Shown: one piece after another, positions 26,545 to 35,930 of the stretch
Position numbering within the stretch: the stretch's first letter is position 1
How the letters are laid out: each line of letters opens with the position of its first letter
Assembly (NCBI GenBank): GCA_035628875.1
Contig: DASPIZ010000016.1
Location: 1 to 64,000, forward strand
Length of the DNA stretch: 64,000 nucleotides
DNA from: Ohtaekwangia sp035628875
GTDB lineage: Bacteria; Bacteroidota; Bacteroidia; Cytophagales; Cyclobacteriaceae
Reading direction: 5' to 3'
Made by a program: the position numbers and the translations under genes
The notes under the pieces: model-generated
Told to the model about the DNA's origin: nothing
The model's database searches: none
The model's input: the letters and a program-made list of their open reading frames with translations, nothing else

Positions 26545-27996
26545 ATGGTAGGGATAAGCAAAGGCTTTTTAAAGACATCACTAATATATACGCTGGCCGG
26601 TACGTTACCGATGGCAAGTGCTGTCCTTCTGTTGCCTTTTTATACGGACTATCTTACCTCATCCGAATTTGGGGCACTTTCGATCTATCTCGCTTTCTCA
26701 TTATTGATTCAATACATCACTACGTACAGTTTTGATGTTTCATTATATATTCATTATCATGAATTTAAAAAGGATCCACCAAAACTTGCAAGCTTTGTTG
26801 GCTCTGCTTTTGTGTTAATGATTTTGATCGGTCTTACCGTTGGCGTTCTGCTTACGCTCACGGGTGACCTTGTTTTCAGCAGTGTCTTTAGTGATAAATC
26901 GATCAGTTTTTACCCATATGGATTACTTGCTGCTGCCACGGGGATATTTCAAGCGTTGTTTAAAGTCCATAACAATTTAATTCAAAGTCGCGAAAAGCCC
27001 GTTACTTTTCTGTGGTCAAATGTAGGATCCTTTACATTGATTGTACTTTTTACGATTGCAGGAATGATAGTTTATCCTAATACGTTAACTGGTCCCGTGG
27101 GTGGGCGATTTTTAGCTGCTTTGATCGCAGGATCATGGGCACTAATACGAATTTTCCGCGAGTATGGATTTCATTTTAATTATCCACTACTGAAAACCTC
27201 TTTCAGTTTTAATTTTTACACATTTATTTATCAGCTGATGCAATGGGTAATTAATTATTTTGATCGCATTATAATGGTATTTTACCTAGCCCTTGCTCAG
27301 GTGGGTGTATACGATTTTGCATTGAAATGCCTGTTGATCATCGAGTTTATTTTGAATGGCCTTCACAACTCGTTTTACCCCAAAATCGTAAGTTTCGTAA
27401 TGAACCAGCAGTCTAAGGGTTCATCGCCAGAGATCAATCGATATTATCATGGCTTCATCTCAGTCATCATGATGCTCATTTGCGTATGTGTATTTACCTT
27501 TCCCTGGCTGATAGAAAACTTGGTGAGCAACCCAGATTACCAAAAAGCAATACCGTATTTACCGTATATCGCGTTGCTATATATATTTCGCGCTTTGCGA
27601 TTGTTTTATGCTGCACCCTATGGGATTTTAAAGTTTACAAAACCGCTGCCAGTTGTTTATGGCATAGTTTCAATAGCGAAAATTGGACTGATAATTCTTT
27701 TCGTTCAGAAACTTGGGATTTATGGAGTGATAGCGGCATCTTTAATAAGTGCAGGCTTAGAAATAATTTTGCTGAGGTTCAACCTCGGTAATAAGTTCGA
27801 GTTCCGCTACAATTTTTTGAAAGTTATAGCAGCTCCTTTGACCGTTTTTATTATGATCATAGTTTTGGAACCCTTATTCGGACTGAAGTACCCCACGCTT
27901 ATTCATGGTTTTTATGTCGTTACTTGCGGGGTAATCCTGTCGTGGGCATATCGGAATGAAATCAAACTAATAAACCCCCTCAAATCCCTCCGTTAA
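26545..27996 (+). CDS. Polysaccharide flippase, Wzx/MATE-like
   Basis: Integral membrane protein of 483 residues with about 12-14 hydrophobic helices and few conserved charges, starting FLKTSLIYTLAGTLPMASAV, as in the Wzx/oligosaccharide flippase family that moves lipid-linked repeat units across the inner membrane. It heads a plus-strand group with an aminotransferase, an acetyltransferase and a WecF-like transferase, which suggests its substrate contains the amino sugar those make. A TTG-N18-TATTTTTA promoter-like pair lies 12 bases before the ATG. Confidence 0.9.
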   Translation: MVGISKGFLKTSLIYTLAGTLPMASAVLLLPFYTDYLTSSEFGALSIYLAFSLLIQYITTYSFDVSLYIHYHEFKKDPPKLASFVGSAFVLMILIGLTVGVLLTLTGDLVFSSVFSDKSISFYPYGLLAAATGIFQALFKVHNNLIQSREKPVTFLWSNVGSFTLIVLFTIAGMIVYPNTLTGPVGGRFLAALIAGSWALIRIFREYGFHFNYPLLKTSFSFNFYTFIYQLMQWVINYFDRIIMVFYLALAQVGVYDFALKCLLIIEFILNGLHNSFYPKIVSFVMNQQSKGSSPEINRYYHGFISVIMMLICVCVFTFPWLIENLVSNPDYQKAIPYLPYIALLYIFRALRLFYAAPYGILKFTKPLPVVYGIVSIAKIGLIILFVQKLGIYGVIAASLISAGLEIILLRFNLGNKFEFRYNFLKVIAAPLTVFIMIIVLEPLFGLKYPTLIHGFYVVTCGVILSWAYRNEIKLINPLKSLR

Positions 27997-28047
27997 GTCA
28001 AATGTGTTTTAAGTGTTGTTAAATTCTTATTTTCGCTCATAATATAA

Positions 28048-29130
28048 ATGATTCCAGTTACGAAACCTTTTTTGCCACCGATCGAAGAATACGAGCGCTA
28101 CATCCGTGAGATATGGAAACGCAATTGGCTCACCAATAATGGTCCGCTTGTTAATGAGCTGGAGTTGAAATTAAAAGAACATCTTGATGTAAATCACCTC
28201 CTTTATGTAACGAATGGTACCATTGCCATTCAGCTTGCCATTAAGGCTTTAAACCTTGAGGGAAAGATTATTACGACGCCTTTTTCATATGTCGCCACTA
28301 CAAGCAGTATCGTATGGGAGGGATGTGAGCCCGTTTTTGTTGATATTGATCCATTAACCTGTAATATTGATCCGCAAAAAATTGAAACGTCGATCACAAA
28401 AGACACATGCGCGATTCTGGCTACTCACGTATACGGAAATCCTTGCGATGTTGAAGCTATTCAGGATATCGCGAAACGGAACAACTTAAAAGTAATTTAT
28501 GATGGAGCGCATGCCTTTGGCGTAAAATACAAGGGTAAATCTATTTTTGAATGGGGTGATATCAGCACCTGTAGCTTTCACTCCACCAAACTTTTTCACA
28601 CAATTGAAGGAGGAGCTATAATTACGAAAAATCCGGATTTACTAAAACGTATTGCGTACTTGAGAAATTTTGGGCACGACGGACCTGATAAGTTCGCTGA
28701 TCTGGGTATAAATGGAAAAAACTCTGAGTTCCATGCCGCAATGGGATTGGTAAATCTAAAGTATGTCAAAGAAATAATTGAGACCCGGAAAGGTTTGTGT
28801 GATCACTATAGCAACTTTCTTAAAAATTTTAAAGCCGTTACACCACGGGTGACCCGGGAGACAGAATACAATTACGCTTATTATCCGTTGTTGTTTGATT
28901 CTTCAGAATTATTGGTTAAGATAACTGATGTTCTTAATCAGAATTGGGTCTATCCACGTCGATACTTCTATCCCTCGCTCGAAAATCTGCCCTATGTAAA
29001 AAAGAATTCCGGCTGCGTCATGGCCGAATCTGTTGCTTCACGGGCATTATGCCTGCCTCTTTACGATACGCTTAGTAAAGAGGAAATCGATATGATCTGT
29101 AGAATCATGTTACGGGTTCAAAACAACTGA
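28048..29130 (+). CDS. DegT/DnrJ/EryC1/StrS sugar aminotransferase (VioA-like)
   Basis: PLP-dependent aminotransferase of 360 residues. It begins IPVTKPFLPPIEEYERYI and RNWLTNNGPLVNELE, which resembles VioA, the dTDP-4-amino-4,6-dideoxyglucose transaminase, more than the WecE/ArnB branches. PLP-site segments are VTNGTIAIQLAIKAL, DGAHAFG and STKLFHTIEGGAI with the Schiff-base lysine near residue 186. The product would be a 4-amino-4,6-dideoxy sugar nucleotide. The acetyltransferase gene follows two bases later. Confidence 0.9.
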   Translation: MIPVTKPFLPPIEEYERYIREIWKRNWLTNNGPLVNELELKLKEHLDVNHLLYVTNGTIAIQLAIKALNLEGKIITTPFSYVATTSSIVWEGCEPVFVDIDPLTCNIDPQKIETSITKDTCAILATHVYGNPCDVEAIQDIAKRNNLKVIYDGAHAFGVKYKGKSIFEWGDISTCSFHSTKLFHTIEGGAIITKNPDLLKRIAYLRNFGHDGPDKFADLGINGKNSEFHAAMGLVNLKYVKEIIETRKGLCDHYSNFLKNFKAVTPRVTRETEYNYAYYPLLFDSSELLVKITDVLNQNWVYPRRYFYPSLENLPYVKKNSGCVMAESVASRALCLPLYDTLSKEEIDMICRIMLRVQNN

Positions 29131-29131
29131 T

Positions 29132-29779
29132 ATGATAATTGTAGGAGCGAAAGGATTAGCAAAAGAAGTTCTTGAAATCTTTGCTCAACAAAACAGGCTG
29201 GAGAATATTGTATTTTTTGATGATGTATCAAAGGATTTGCCAGCAAAATTATTTGATCGTTTTCTAATCCTTAGATCGGTTGAAGAAGCCAGGATTTTTT
29301 TTGATAAGGGCGAACGGTCCTTCACCCTTGGACTCGGTAATCCTTTCTTGAGGTTTCAAATGCAAAAGAAGTTATCCGGTGCAGGAGGCTTGCTTACTTC
29401 TGCAATTAGTCCCCGCGCTGATATTGGCACTTTTGGTAATTTAATAGGGCAGGGATGTACAATACTTTCAGGAACTGTAATTACCAACGGCGTAGCAATT
29501 GGAAAGGGCTGCCTTATTAATCCTCATTGCTCAATCTCACACGACACAACGATCGGGGATTTTGTCGAGATGTCACCCGGAGCAAGGGTAACAGGTCATT
29601 GTGCGATTGGAGATTACACCACACTTGGAACAAATTCGGTTATACTACCAAGAGTAAAAGTGGGCAAAAATGTAATTGTTGGCGCAGGCGCCGTTGTAAC
29701 CAGGGATGTTTTAGACAACACCCTGGTTGTCGGCATTCCAGCACAGGAAAAAAGAAGACTACAAACGCCAGACTTATAA
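29132..29779 (+). CDS. Sugar O/N-acyltransferase, left-handed beta-helix, PglD/NeuD/VioB type
   Basis: The 215-residue protein has an N-terminal Rossmann-like subdomain (IIVGAKGLAKEVLEI, FFDDVSK) and a C-terminal left-handed beta-helix built from hexapeptides (GKGCLINPHCSISHDTTIGD, GDYTTLGTNSVILPRVKVG). The residue pattern CSISHDTTIGDFV with the catalytic His is that of PglD/NeuD N- and O-acetyltransferases. With the aminotransferase it would give a 4-acetamido-4,6-dideoxy sugar nucleotide. Its 3' end carries a long +1-frame reading of 270 bases that leads into the next gene, but that reading is a shadow. Confidence 0.9.
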   Translation: MIIVGAKGLAKEVLEIFAQQNRLENIVFFDDVSKDLPAKLFDRFLILRSVEEARIFFDKGERSFTLGLGNPFLRFQMQKKLSGAGGLLTSAISPRADIGTFGNLIGQGCTILSGTVITNGVAIGKGCLINPHCSISHDTTIGDFVEMSPGARVTGHCAIGDYTTLGTNSVILPRVKVGKNVIVGAGAVVTRDVLDNTLVVGIPAQEKRRLQTPDL

Positions 29780-29796
29780 CATTCACCACGCCACGG

Positions 29797-30888
29797 ATGA
29801 ACCTTCATATTGTACCGGATAGTAAATTTTCAGATACATTTTGCCGTAATCTTCAGGAACTTGGGCTGATTGAAAATAACAAAATTATCGTCAGAACCAA
29901 TCAGTCACGGTTACGGTATATCACACATGATTTGCCATTCTCAAAGATGTATTCTTCAGCAATGGATCGGTTCATTGGAGAAACAAAAACTTATGATCGT
30001 GTTTTTATTCACCAGTTCTCCCCGTTAATGTTTCGGTGGGTGGCAAAAAATACCTTTCGTGAATTAAACTGGATGATATGGGGAGGCGATTTGTATAACC
30101 TTCCGTTTGTGGATTTTAATGCTTTTGAGCCACTTACAAAGCAAAATTATATCAAAACAAGGAAAGACACGGGGCATTGGTTGTATTTGGCTAAGCTTTA
30201 TTTGACAAATATGATATTCATGAAAAAAGCTTATTCGAAAGTGAATAACGTTTTAACATGGATGAAAAGTGAGTATGAATTTGCGCAGCAACACATTCCT
30301 TCCTTAAATGCCAATTACCAGTTTTTCTTTTATGAAAATCAAATTCCATATCATAAACTCGATGAGTCTGATTTCCGGAAAAATACCACAGCATCACTAA
30401 AAAGAAAGATACTCGTTGGTAACTCGGGTACAGCGACAAACAACCACCTTGACGCAATTTTGAGTATTGAAAAAAGCGGAATAGATGCCGATTTATACAT
30501 TCCGGCGTCCTATGGTGATAGTACTTACATCAATCATCTAAAGCGAAACGCCTCCTTCTATAAAAAAGGGTCTTTAGTTTTTATGGAAAAATTCATGGGG
30601 TTTGATGAATATTTTAAGTTCATGAAAGAATGTGATGCTTTGGTGATGAATCATATCCGTCCGCAAGGTTATGGCAATATTTTTATGATGATGTACTTGG
30701 GTAAACCCGTTTACCTTAATCCAAATAACGTTTCCCTGAACGATCTTAAGGATAATGGATTGAAGTATCTTTTATTGCCTGATATTAAACCGATTCAATC
30801 GGATTTGGTCGTACCGAATAAGGAACCTTTACTTGAATTATTTTCTCATGAAAAACTAGAATCCCGGTATAGATTATTATTTGGTTAA
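29797..30888 (+). CDS. WecF-like TDP-Fuc4NAc:lipid II Fuc4NAc transferase
   Basis: The 363-residue protein resembles the WecF family (transfer of 4-acetamido-4,6-dideoxygalactose to lipid II in enterobacterial common antigen), including MNLHIVPDSKFSDTFCRNL, NWMIWGGDLYN, TWMKSEYEFAQ and HIRPQGYGNIFMMMYLG. I start at the ATG at 29797, not at the upstream 90-codon extension that lies in the acetyltransferase gene in another frame. Genes for flippase, aminotransferase and acetyltransferase precede it, so it probably completes a module that adds the acetamido sugar to a lipid-linked glycan. The acceptor is unknown. Confidence 0.85.
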   Translation: MNLHIVPDSKFSDTFCRNLQELGLIENNKIIVRTNQSRLRYITHDLPFSKMYSSAMDRFIGETKTYDRVFIHQFSPLMFRWVAKNTFRELNWMIWGGDLYNLPFVDFNAFEPLTKQNYIKTRKDTGHWLYLAKLYLTNMIFMKKAYSKVNNVLTWMKSEYEFAQQHIPSLNANYQFFFYENQIPYHKLDESDFRKNTTASLKRKILVGNSGTATNNHLDAILSIEKSGIDADLYIPASYGDSTYINHLKRNASFYKKGSLVFMEKFMGFDEYFKFMKECDALVMNHIRPQGYGNIFMMMYLGKPVYLNPNNVSLNDLKDNGLKYLLLPDIKPIQSDLVVPNKEPLLELFSHEKLESRYRLLFG

Positions 30889-30926
30889 GAAGACGGCGCC
30901 AATAATTTGGGATTAACCTTGAATTA

Positions 30927-31493
30927 TTATTTACCAGGAATCTTCACCTTCTTCGGATTATCCTTCAAAAAAGCTTCCCACGATTTTGCTTTGTTCTTAG
31001 CCTGCCCTTTCTGGAAGTGATGACACACGGCAACCGCCAGGGCATCCGTTGCGTCAAGTAATTTGGGGATCTCTTTAATGTTAAATAAGGTCATCAACAT
31101 TTTGGCAACCTGTTCTTTGGAAGCATTTCCATTTCCGGTTACAGCTTGCTTTACTTTTTTAGGTGCATACTCTATAATCGGGATTTCACGCGACAAAGCA
31201 GCTGCCATCGCCACGCCCTGGGCACGCCCCAGCTTTAACATGGATTGAACGTTTTTACCAAAAAACGGCGCCTCCAAGGCTACTTCGTCGGGGTGGTACT
31301 CATCAACTAAACTGATTACACGTTCGAATATCTTTTTCAGTTTGAGCTCATGTCCTTCGTATTTGCTGAGATGGATGACGCCATATTGGAGTAAAGTGAG
31401 CTTTGTTTTCTCAACGACAATCAGTCCGTATCCCATAATGTTCGTTCCAGGGTCAACACCGAGGATAATTTTCTCTTTTGTTATCTTTCCCAC
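30927..31493 (-). CDS. ruvC: Holliday junction resolvase RuvC
   Basis: Dimeric endonuclease that cuts four-way junctions. The 188-residue protein has the first catalytic acid in ILGVDPGTNIMGYG, the glutamate in DEVALEAPFFGKNVQS, and the late acidic pair in LLDATDALAVAVCHH. There is a Lys-rich C-terminal extension (QKGQAKNKAKSWE). It interrupts an otherwise plus-strand envelope region and has no ruvA/ruvB neighbours here. Confidence 0.95.
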   Translation of the reverse strand: MGKITKEKIILGVDPGTNIMGYGLIVVEKTKLTLLQYGVIHLSKYEGHELKLKKIFERVISLVDEYHPDEVALEAPFFGKNVQSMLKLGRAQGVAMAAALSREIPIIEYAPKKVKQAVTGNGNASKEQVAKMLMTLFNIKEIPKLLDATDALAVAVCHHFQKGQAKNKAKSWEAFLKDNPKKVKIPGK

Positions 31494-31540
31494 GCCGTTA
31501 AGTTAGGCAGGTATTATAAATTTCTGAAATTGCTGCTGAA

Positions 31541-32650
31541 ATGGTTTACGTCATTTTTATCTTTTTTACTGGTTATTTCATTTTCCTGTTCATGCTTTGG
31601 TTTGGGTGGAGCAAAGCCATGCTTCCGGCAGAAAGGAAAACTCTTAATACCCATTTTCTTTCCGTTATTATACCGGTGCGAAATGAAGCCGATACGATCA
31701 GCTTTCTTATTGAGGATCTTAAAAATCAAACGCACTCGAGCTTTGAGGTGATTTTTGTAAACGACCACTCCACCGATCAAACAGCAGGCGTTATCACGGA
31801 AAAAATTTCGGGGCTGGTCAATTTTCGGATGATAATTAATGCAGGGGCGGGGAAGAAACATGCCCTGACTACAGGAATAGCGGCTGCGAAAGGATTTATA
31901 ATCATTACAACAGATGGTGATTGCCGCCTTTCGAAAGAGTGGCTTTCGGAAGTAAATAATGGTTTTGCCAATCACGAAGTAAAAATGGTTTTCGGAGCTG
32001 TACGAATGAGGTCCAATGGATTTTTTTTTGGATCACTCCAGGTGCATGAATTTGCCAGCATTATTGGTACGGGCGCAGCGGCACATGCTTTAGGAATGGC
32101 ACTGTATTGCAATGGTGCCAACCTGGCGTTTCGTAAAGAAACCTTTTTGGAAGTAAATGGTTATGCAGGAAATCTTCATATCGCTTCCGGTGATGATGAG
32201 TTTCTGATGCGGAAAATTAAAACGATCTATCCCAAGGGAATTTTATTTCTGAACACTTCAGAGTCAATCGTTGAAACATTACCGAATAGCGATTTGTTGT
32301 CCTTTCTACACCAACGGATACGCTGGGCAGGAAAATGGCGGTTGGCACCCTCGTTATCTAAAGTTACCGCAATTGGTGTGTTTCTTTTTCACTTGCTTTT
32401 TCTGGGTTGCCTGGCGTGGCTTTGTATTGGTAATTATCCAACTTTACTACCGGTACTTATACTGGTCAAAATTTTTGCTGAATTTATATTTCTTTTCAAA
32501 GTCTGTATGTTCCTGAATGTCAGGTGGCGTACATTTCATTTCCTTATATTACAGGTTACGTATAGTGTATATGTCGTAACGATTGGAATGCTGGCGAATT
32601 TTATGACTTTTACATGGAAAGGAAGGGCTACCGTTGGATCTGTTCGTTAA
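31541..32650 (+). CDS. Membrane glycosyltransferase, family 2
   Basis: The 369-residue protein has an N-terminal transmembrane helix (VIFIFFTGYFIFLFMLWF), a GT-A catalytic domain (SVIIPVRNEADTISFLI, VNDHSTDQT, TTDGDCRLSKEW with the DxD-like DGD) and a C-terminal LHQRIRWAGKW motif of the QxxRW type, then three further hydrophobic helices. This topology matches processive GT2 enzymes related to hyaluronan/cellulose synthases or lipid glycosyltransferases. It is divergent from ruvC and precedes the SpoIIE phosphatase gene by 63 bp. Confidence 0.9.
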   Translation: MVYVIFIFFTGYFIFLFMLWFGWSKAMLPAERKTLNTHFLSVIIPVRNEADTISFLIEDLKNQTHSSFEVIFVNDHSTDQTAGVITEKISGLVNFRMIINAGAGKKHALTTGIAAAKGFIIITTDGDCRLSKEWLSEVNNGFANHEVKMVFGAVRMRSNGFFFGSLQVHEFASIIGTGAAAHALGMALYCNGANLAFRKETFLEVNGYAGNLHIASGDDEFLMRKIKTIYPKGILFLNTSESIVETLPNSDLLSFLHQRIRWAGKWRLAPSLSKVTAIGVFLFHLLFLGCLAWLCIGNYPTLLPVLILVKIFAEFIFLFKVCMFLNVRWRTFHFLILQVTYSVYVVTIGMLANFMTFTWKGRATVGSVR

Positions 32651-32713
32651 GCTGGCGATATTCAGGATAGTGTACGAAATTATTTTTCTAAATTTACGGC
32701 TGACGACGAATCT

Positions 32714-33943
32714 ATGGAGGCTATTGATATCCGCAAGCAGTTTGAAATCAAAGAGTTGGAGCTCAATGCGTTGCTTGAGATCACGCAGGCTATCAATAGT
32801 AATCTGCCTGAAGAATCGCTGTACAAGATTTATAATTTCACTCTTCGTTCAAATCTTAACATAAAAAAACTGGCGCTGTTCGTATTGGATGACGACTGGT
32901 ATTGCAAAGCGCAATTTGGTACCGTTCATCATTATATGAATGTTAAATTACTTCACGAGTTCAAGACCATCCAGGATATTACACACTTGCGCGCGTTCAG
33001 AGAATGTGAATTCACGGAATTTGATATTATTATACCAGTAGCGCATAAAAGCCATACGCTTGCACTTGTGTTTGTTGGCGGACTCGATGGACATGACATG
33101 ACGTACGAAGATGGTGATGGGATCCGGTTTATACAGGCGCTGAGTAATATCATTATCGTTGCGATCGAAAATAAAAAGCTCGCCCGCAAACAACTTGAAC
33201 AGGAGGCACTTCGCAAAGAGTTAGAAATTGCGAGTGATGTACAACAGTTTCTTTTCCCGGAAAAACTTCCCAATACGCCGCTGTTAAAAGTGGAAGCAAG
33301 TTACCTTCCGCACGATCGCATTGGTGGAGATTATTACGATTATATACCCATCAATAAAAATCAGTTTTTGATTTGTGTTGCCGATGTAAGTGGCAAGGGA
33401 ATTCCGGCTGCCCTAATGATGTCCAATTTTCAAGCGTCACTCCGTACATTGATCCGGCAAACACCCAACCTTACGGATATTATAGAAGCGTTGAATTACC
33501 AGGTTCTGGAAAACACAAAGGGCGAAAAATTTATCACGTTTTTCGCTGCAATCTATGACATCCGTCTCAAGACGATGGTCTATGTAAACTCTGGTCATAA
33601 TCCGCCGATATTGTATGATCAGAAAAACGGTATACGGTTGTTAGAGGAAGGATCGACTGTGTTGGGAGCAATGCACCCGTTACCTTTTCTTAATGAAGGT
33701 TTTATTACTGATCTTGATGAATTCTTTCTCTTTTGCTATACCGATGGTGTTACAGAAACACTCAACGAAACGGGTGCGGAATTCGGTTTTGATGCGCTGC
33801 TGAATTATTTCAATAAGGAGCAAAACCGCTGGAAAGAACTCAGAACGATCCACCAGGATATTATCGTGGCACTTGATACATTCAAAGGGCGAAATGGGTA
33901 TCATGATGATATCACGCTATTATCTTGCCGGGTAACACAATGA
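32714..33943 (+). CDS. PP2C-type phosphatase with GAF domain (RsbU/SpoIIE-like)
   Basis: Cytoplasmic Mg/Mn-dependent serine phosphatase of 409 residues. The N-terminal helix and GAF-like domain (residues ~10-165) lead through a coiled coil (KLARKQLEQEALRKELEIA) to a PP2C/SpoIIE catalytic domain (VEASYLPHDRIGGDYYDYI, CVADVSGKGIPAALMMSN, FCYTDGVTE, GYHDDITLLSCR), with the metal-binding acids in place. Such enzymes act in partner-switching pathways that dephosphorylate anti-anti-sigma proteins; none of those partners is in the window. Its TGA overlaps the start of the deacetylase gene by four bases. Confidence 0.93.
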   Translation: MEAIDIRKQFEIKELELNALLEITQAINSNLPEESLYKIYNFTLRSNLNIKKLALFVLDDDWYCKAQFGTVHHYMNVKLLHEFKTIQDITHLRAFRECEFTEFDIIIPVAHKSHTLALVFVGGLDGHDMTYEDGDGIRFIQALSNIIIVAIENKKLARKQLEQEALRKELEIASDVQQFLFPEKLPNTPLLKVEASYLPHDRIGGDYYDYIPINKNQFLICVADVSGKGIPAALMMSNFQASLRTLIRQTPNLTDIIEALNYQVLENTKGEKFITFFAAIYDIRLKTMVYVNSGHNPPILYDQKNGIRLLEEGSTVLGAMHPLPFLNEGFITDLDEFFLFCYTDGVTETLNETGAEFGFDALLNYFNKEQNRWKELRTIHQDIIVALDTFKGRNGYHDDITLLSCRVTQ

Positions 33944-34566
33944 TACCGCATCGTACACCTGCTTTTCTTCCCTGGCTATATCCTTCTTTAACATGGCGCG
34001 TTCAAACAAACGAACCTGTCTTGTTTTTAACTTTCGACGATGGGCCTTTTCCTGGTCCAACGGATTTTGTTTTGGAAGAATTGAATAAAGCGCGTGCACA
34101 CGCAACCTTTTTTTGCATCGGCGATAATGTACGCAAGTATCCATCGGTGTTTAAAAAAGTAAATAGTTATGGTCATGCTGTGGGAAATCATACTTTCAAC
34201 CATGTTAACGGATGGAAAACCCCCGTGCAAGATTATGTGAATAGTATCCGGCAATGCGATGCGCAAATAAAAGTATCCAATCCGCAATATGAGACGCGGT
34301 TGTTTCGGCCACCTTACGGAAGGATTACACGAAAACAGATAACGGCTTTGCGTGATTTCAAAATCATCATGTGGGATGTGCTTTCTGTTGATTATAATAA
34401 AAACCTTCCGGCTGAGAAATGTTTGCGCAACACCATCGCCGCCACACGTTCCGGTTCCATAATTGTATTTCACGATAGTCTGAAAGCAGAACAAAACCTC
34501 ATGTTTGCATTGCCTCGTTTTTTAGAACATTTTTCTTCAAAAGGATATACATTCAGATCGTTATGA
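33940..34566 (+). CDS. Polysaccharide deacetylase (NodB fold)
   Basis: The 208-residue protein has the NodB motifs in order: LTFDDGPFPG with the catalytic Asp and metal-binding Asp, the zinc histidines in VGNHTFNHVN, FRPPYGRIT, and IVFHDSL near the end. No clear signal peptide, so cytoplasmic action or export by a weak leader are both possible. Substrates are usually N-acetylated or O-acetylated glycans. I start at the ATG that overlaps the SpoIIE stop (ATGA at 33940) rather than a TTG fifteen bases upstream. Confidence 0.92.
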   Translation: MIPHRTPAFLPWLYPSLTWRVQTNEPVLFLTFDDGPFPGPTDFVLEELNKARAHATFFCIGDNVRKYPSVFKKVNSYGHAVGNHTFNHVNGWKTPVQDYVNSIRQCDAQIKVSNPQYETRLFRPPYGRITRKQITALRDFKIIMWDVLSVDYNKNLPAEKCLRNTIAATRSGSIIVFHDSLKAEQNLMFALPRFLEHFSSKGYTFRSL

Positions 34567-34835
34567 TTTTTGTTGGTAGTTACGTTTTAACTGAAGTATC
34601 AAACCGCGTCGTTGAATAATTATGTTTCCCTCCAGGGTCATGGGTCGTAAGGAGCCTCTGAGCTTCACCATCTACATCCCACTCCATTAACTGAAAGGAG
34701 CCAGCGCACTACTGAATTCACGTGGCATCATGGCTTGCTCAACGGGATTGTTGTTTTCTGGTGTAACCTTTTTTCATCGAAAGAATGTACTTTTAAATTC
34801 GTGTAACGCAGCTGCCGGGCCTAAAGCCTAAAGGA
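34567..34835. other. 269-bp gap without a clear gene
   Basis: On the minus strand a 27-codon stop-to-stop frame (VTPENNNPVEQAMMPREF and on, near 34690-34770) has a protein-like composition and could be a remnant, but has no start codon. Nothing else is recognisable. Confidence 0.2.
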
Positions 34836-35930
34836 ATGAATCGCATATTAATAACGCCATTGGACTGGGGACTCGGTCACGCCACACGGTGTATTCCGAT
34901 CATTCGTTATCTCTTATCGATAAAATGTGATGTATTTATAGGTTCGAGTGGTAGAGCCTTGCAATTACTTAAAATCGAATTTCCGGATCTTCAATTTTTT
35001 GATCTTCCTGCGTACGCGCCAACCTATTCTAAAAGTAGTTTCATGGTATGGAAAATGGGTTTGCAATTGCCTAAGTTTATCAGGGCCATAAGTTCAGAAC
35101 ATGAGGCGGTCGAAAAGATAGTCAGAGAGCATAACATCGACGTTGTTATTTCCGACAATCGATATGGCTGCTGGTCGGCAGCGATACCGTCTGTTTTCAT
35201 TACGCATCAGAGCAACATTCTGATGCCGAAACGATTTGGATGGATGAGCAGGTGGATCAGGATAGCCAATGAGTCGCTTATCAATAAATTCCAGTTTTGC
35301 TGGATACCAGACTATCCGGATGATCACAGCCTTGCAGGTGAGCTGATTAGTTTTGGAAATATTTCCTTTCATGCCGATGTCAAATACATCGGCTCGCTTT
35401 CCCGGTTTGTTCCTCAGACCAGCAGCTATCGTTATGATGTCGTTGCAATTATATCAGGTCCTGAGCCGCAACGTTCAATACTTGAACAAATGTTGACCGA
35501 CCAACTGGATAAATCGGGGCTTAAATTTTTACTGATCCAGGGAAGGCCAGACCGAAAAGTTGTTCATAAGATTAACGGGCAAGCCGAGATTGTTAATTTT
35601 CTAACGAGTGAACAACTTCAGGAAATATTACCTTCGGCAAATGTGATCATTGCACGCAGTGGTTATAGCACCATAATGGATATGAAGGCGCTGGAACGAA
35701 AAGTTATTTTTATACCCACACCAGGACAAACAGAGCAGGAGTACCTTGCATCAAGGTTAAAGGAGAAGGGCGTTGCTTATTATATGGATCAACATAAGTT
35801 CGACCTCGCGTTGGCCATGAAAGAGTCGAAAGCGTATATGGGTTTCCGGAATAGTAGTGAAAAAAATAATCTTCTAATGGACGCGTTTCAATCCCTTAGA
35901 ACTTTCTCATCAAACAAGGAAAAGCAATGA
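34836..35930 (+). CDS. Glycosyltransferase, MurG/GT28-like
   Basis: The 364-residue protein starts ILITPLDWGLGHATRCIPII, the glycine-rich N-terminal loop of GT28/GT1-type enzymes, and has a C-terminal domain with AIISGPEPQRS, FLLIQGRPDRK and the donor-site IIARSGYSTIMDMKALERK followed by FIPTPGQTEQEYLA, which matches the MurG-like E(x)Q region. No membrane helix. Its stop overlaps dgkA by four bases. Acceptor likely a lipid-linked or small glycan, but unproven. Confidence 0.88.
   Translation: MNRILITPLDWGLGHATRCIPIIRYLLSIKCDVFIGSSGRALQLLKIEFPDLQFFDLPAYAPTYSKSSFMVWKMGLQLPKFIRAISSEHEAVEKIVREHNIDVVISDNRYGCWSAAIPSVFITHQSNILMPKRFGWMSRWIRIANESLINKFQFCWIPDYPDDHSLAGELISFGNISFHADVKYIGSLSRFVPQTSSYRYDVVAIISGPEPQRSILEQMLTDQLDKSGLKFLLIQGRPDRKVVHKINGQAEIVNFLTSEQLQEILPSANVIIARSGYSTIMDMKALERKVIFIPTPGQTEQEYLASRLKEKGVAYYMDQHKFDLALAMKESKAYMGFRNSSEKNNLLMDAFQSLRTFSSNKEKQ

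Noticed and set aside
29527..29796. 90-codon N-terminal extension of the WecF-like gene
   Set aside because: It lies inside the acetyltransferase gene in another frame and is rich in Cys, Arg and Gly, which marks a shadow reading; the family start is at 29797.
34680..34780. Minus-strand 27-codon remnant-like frame
   Set aside because: Protein-like composition but no start codon, no family match, and no continuation.
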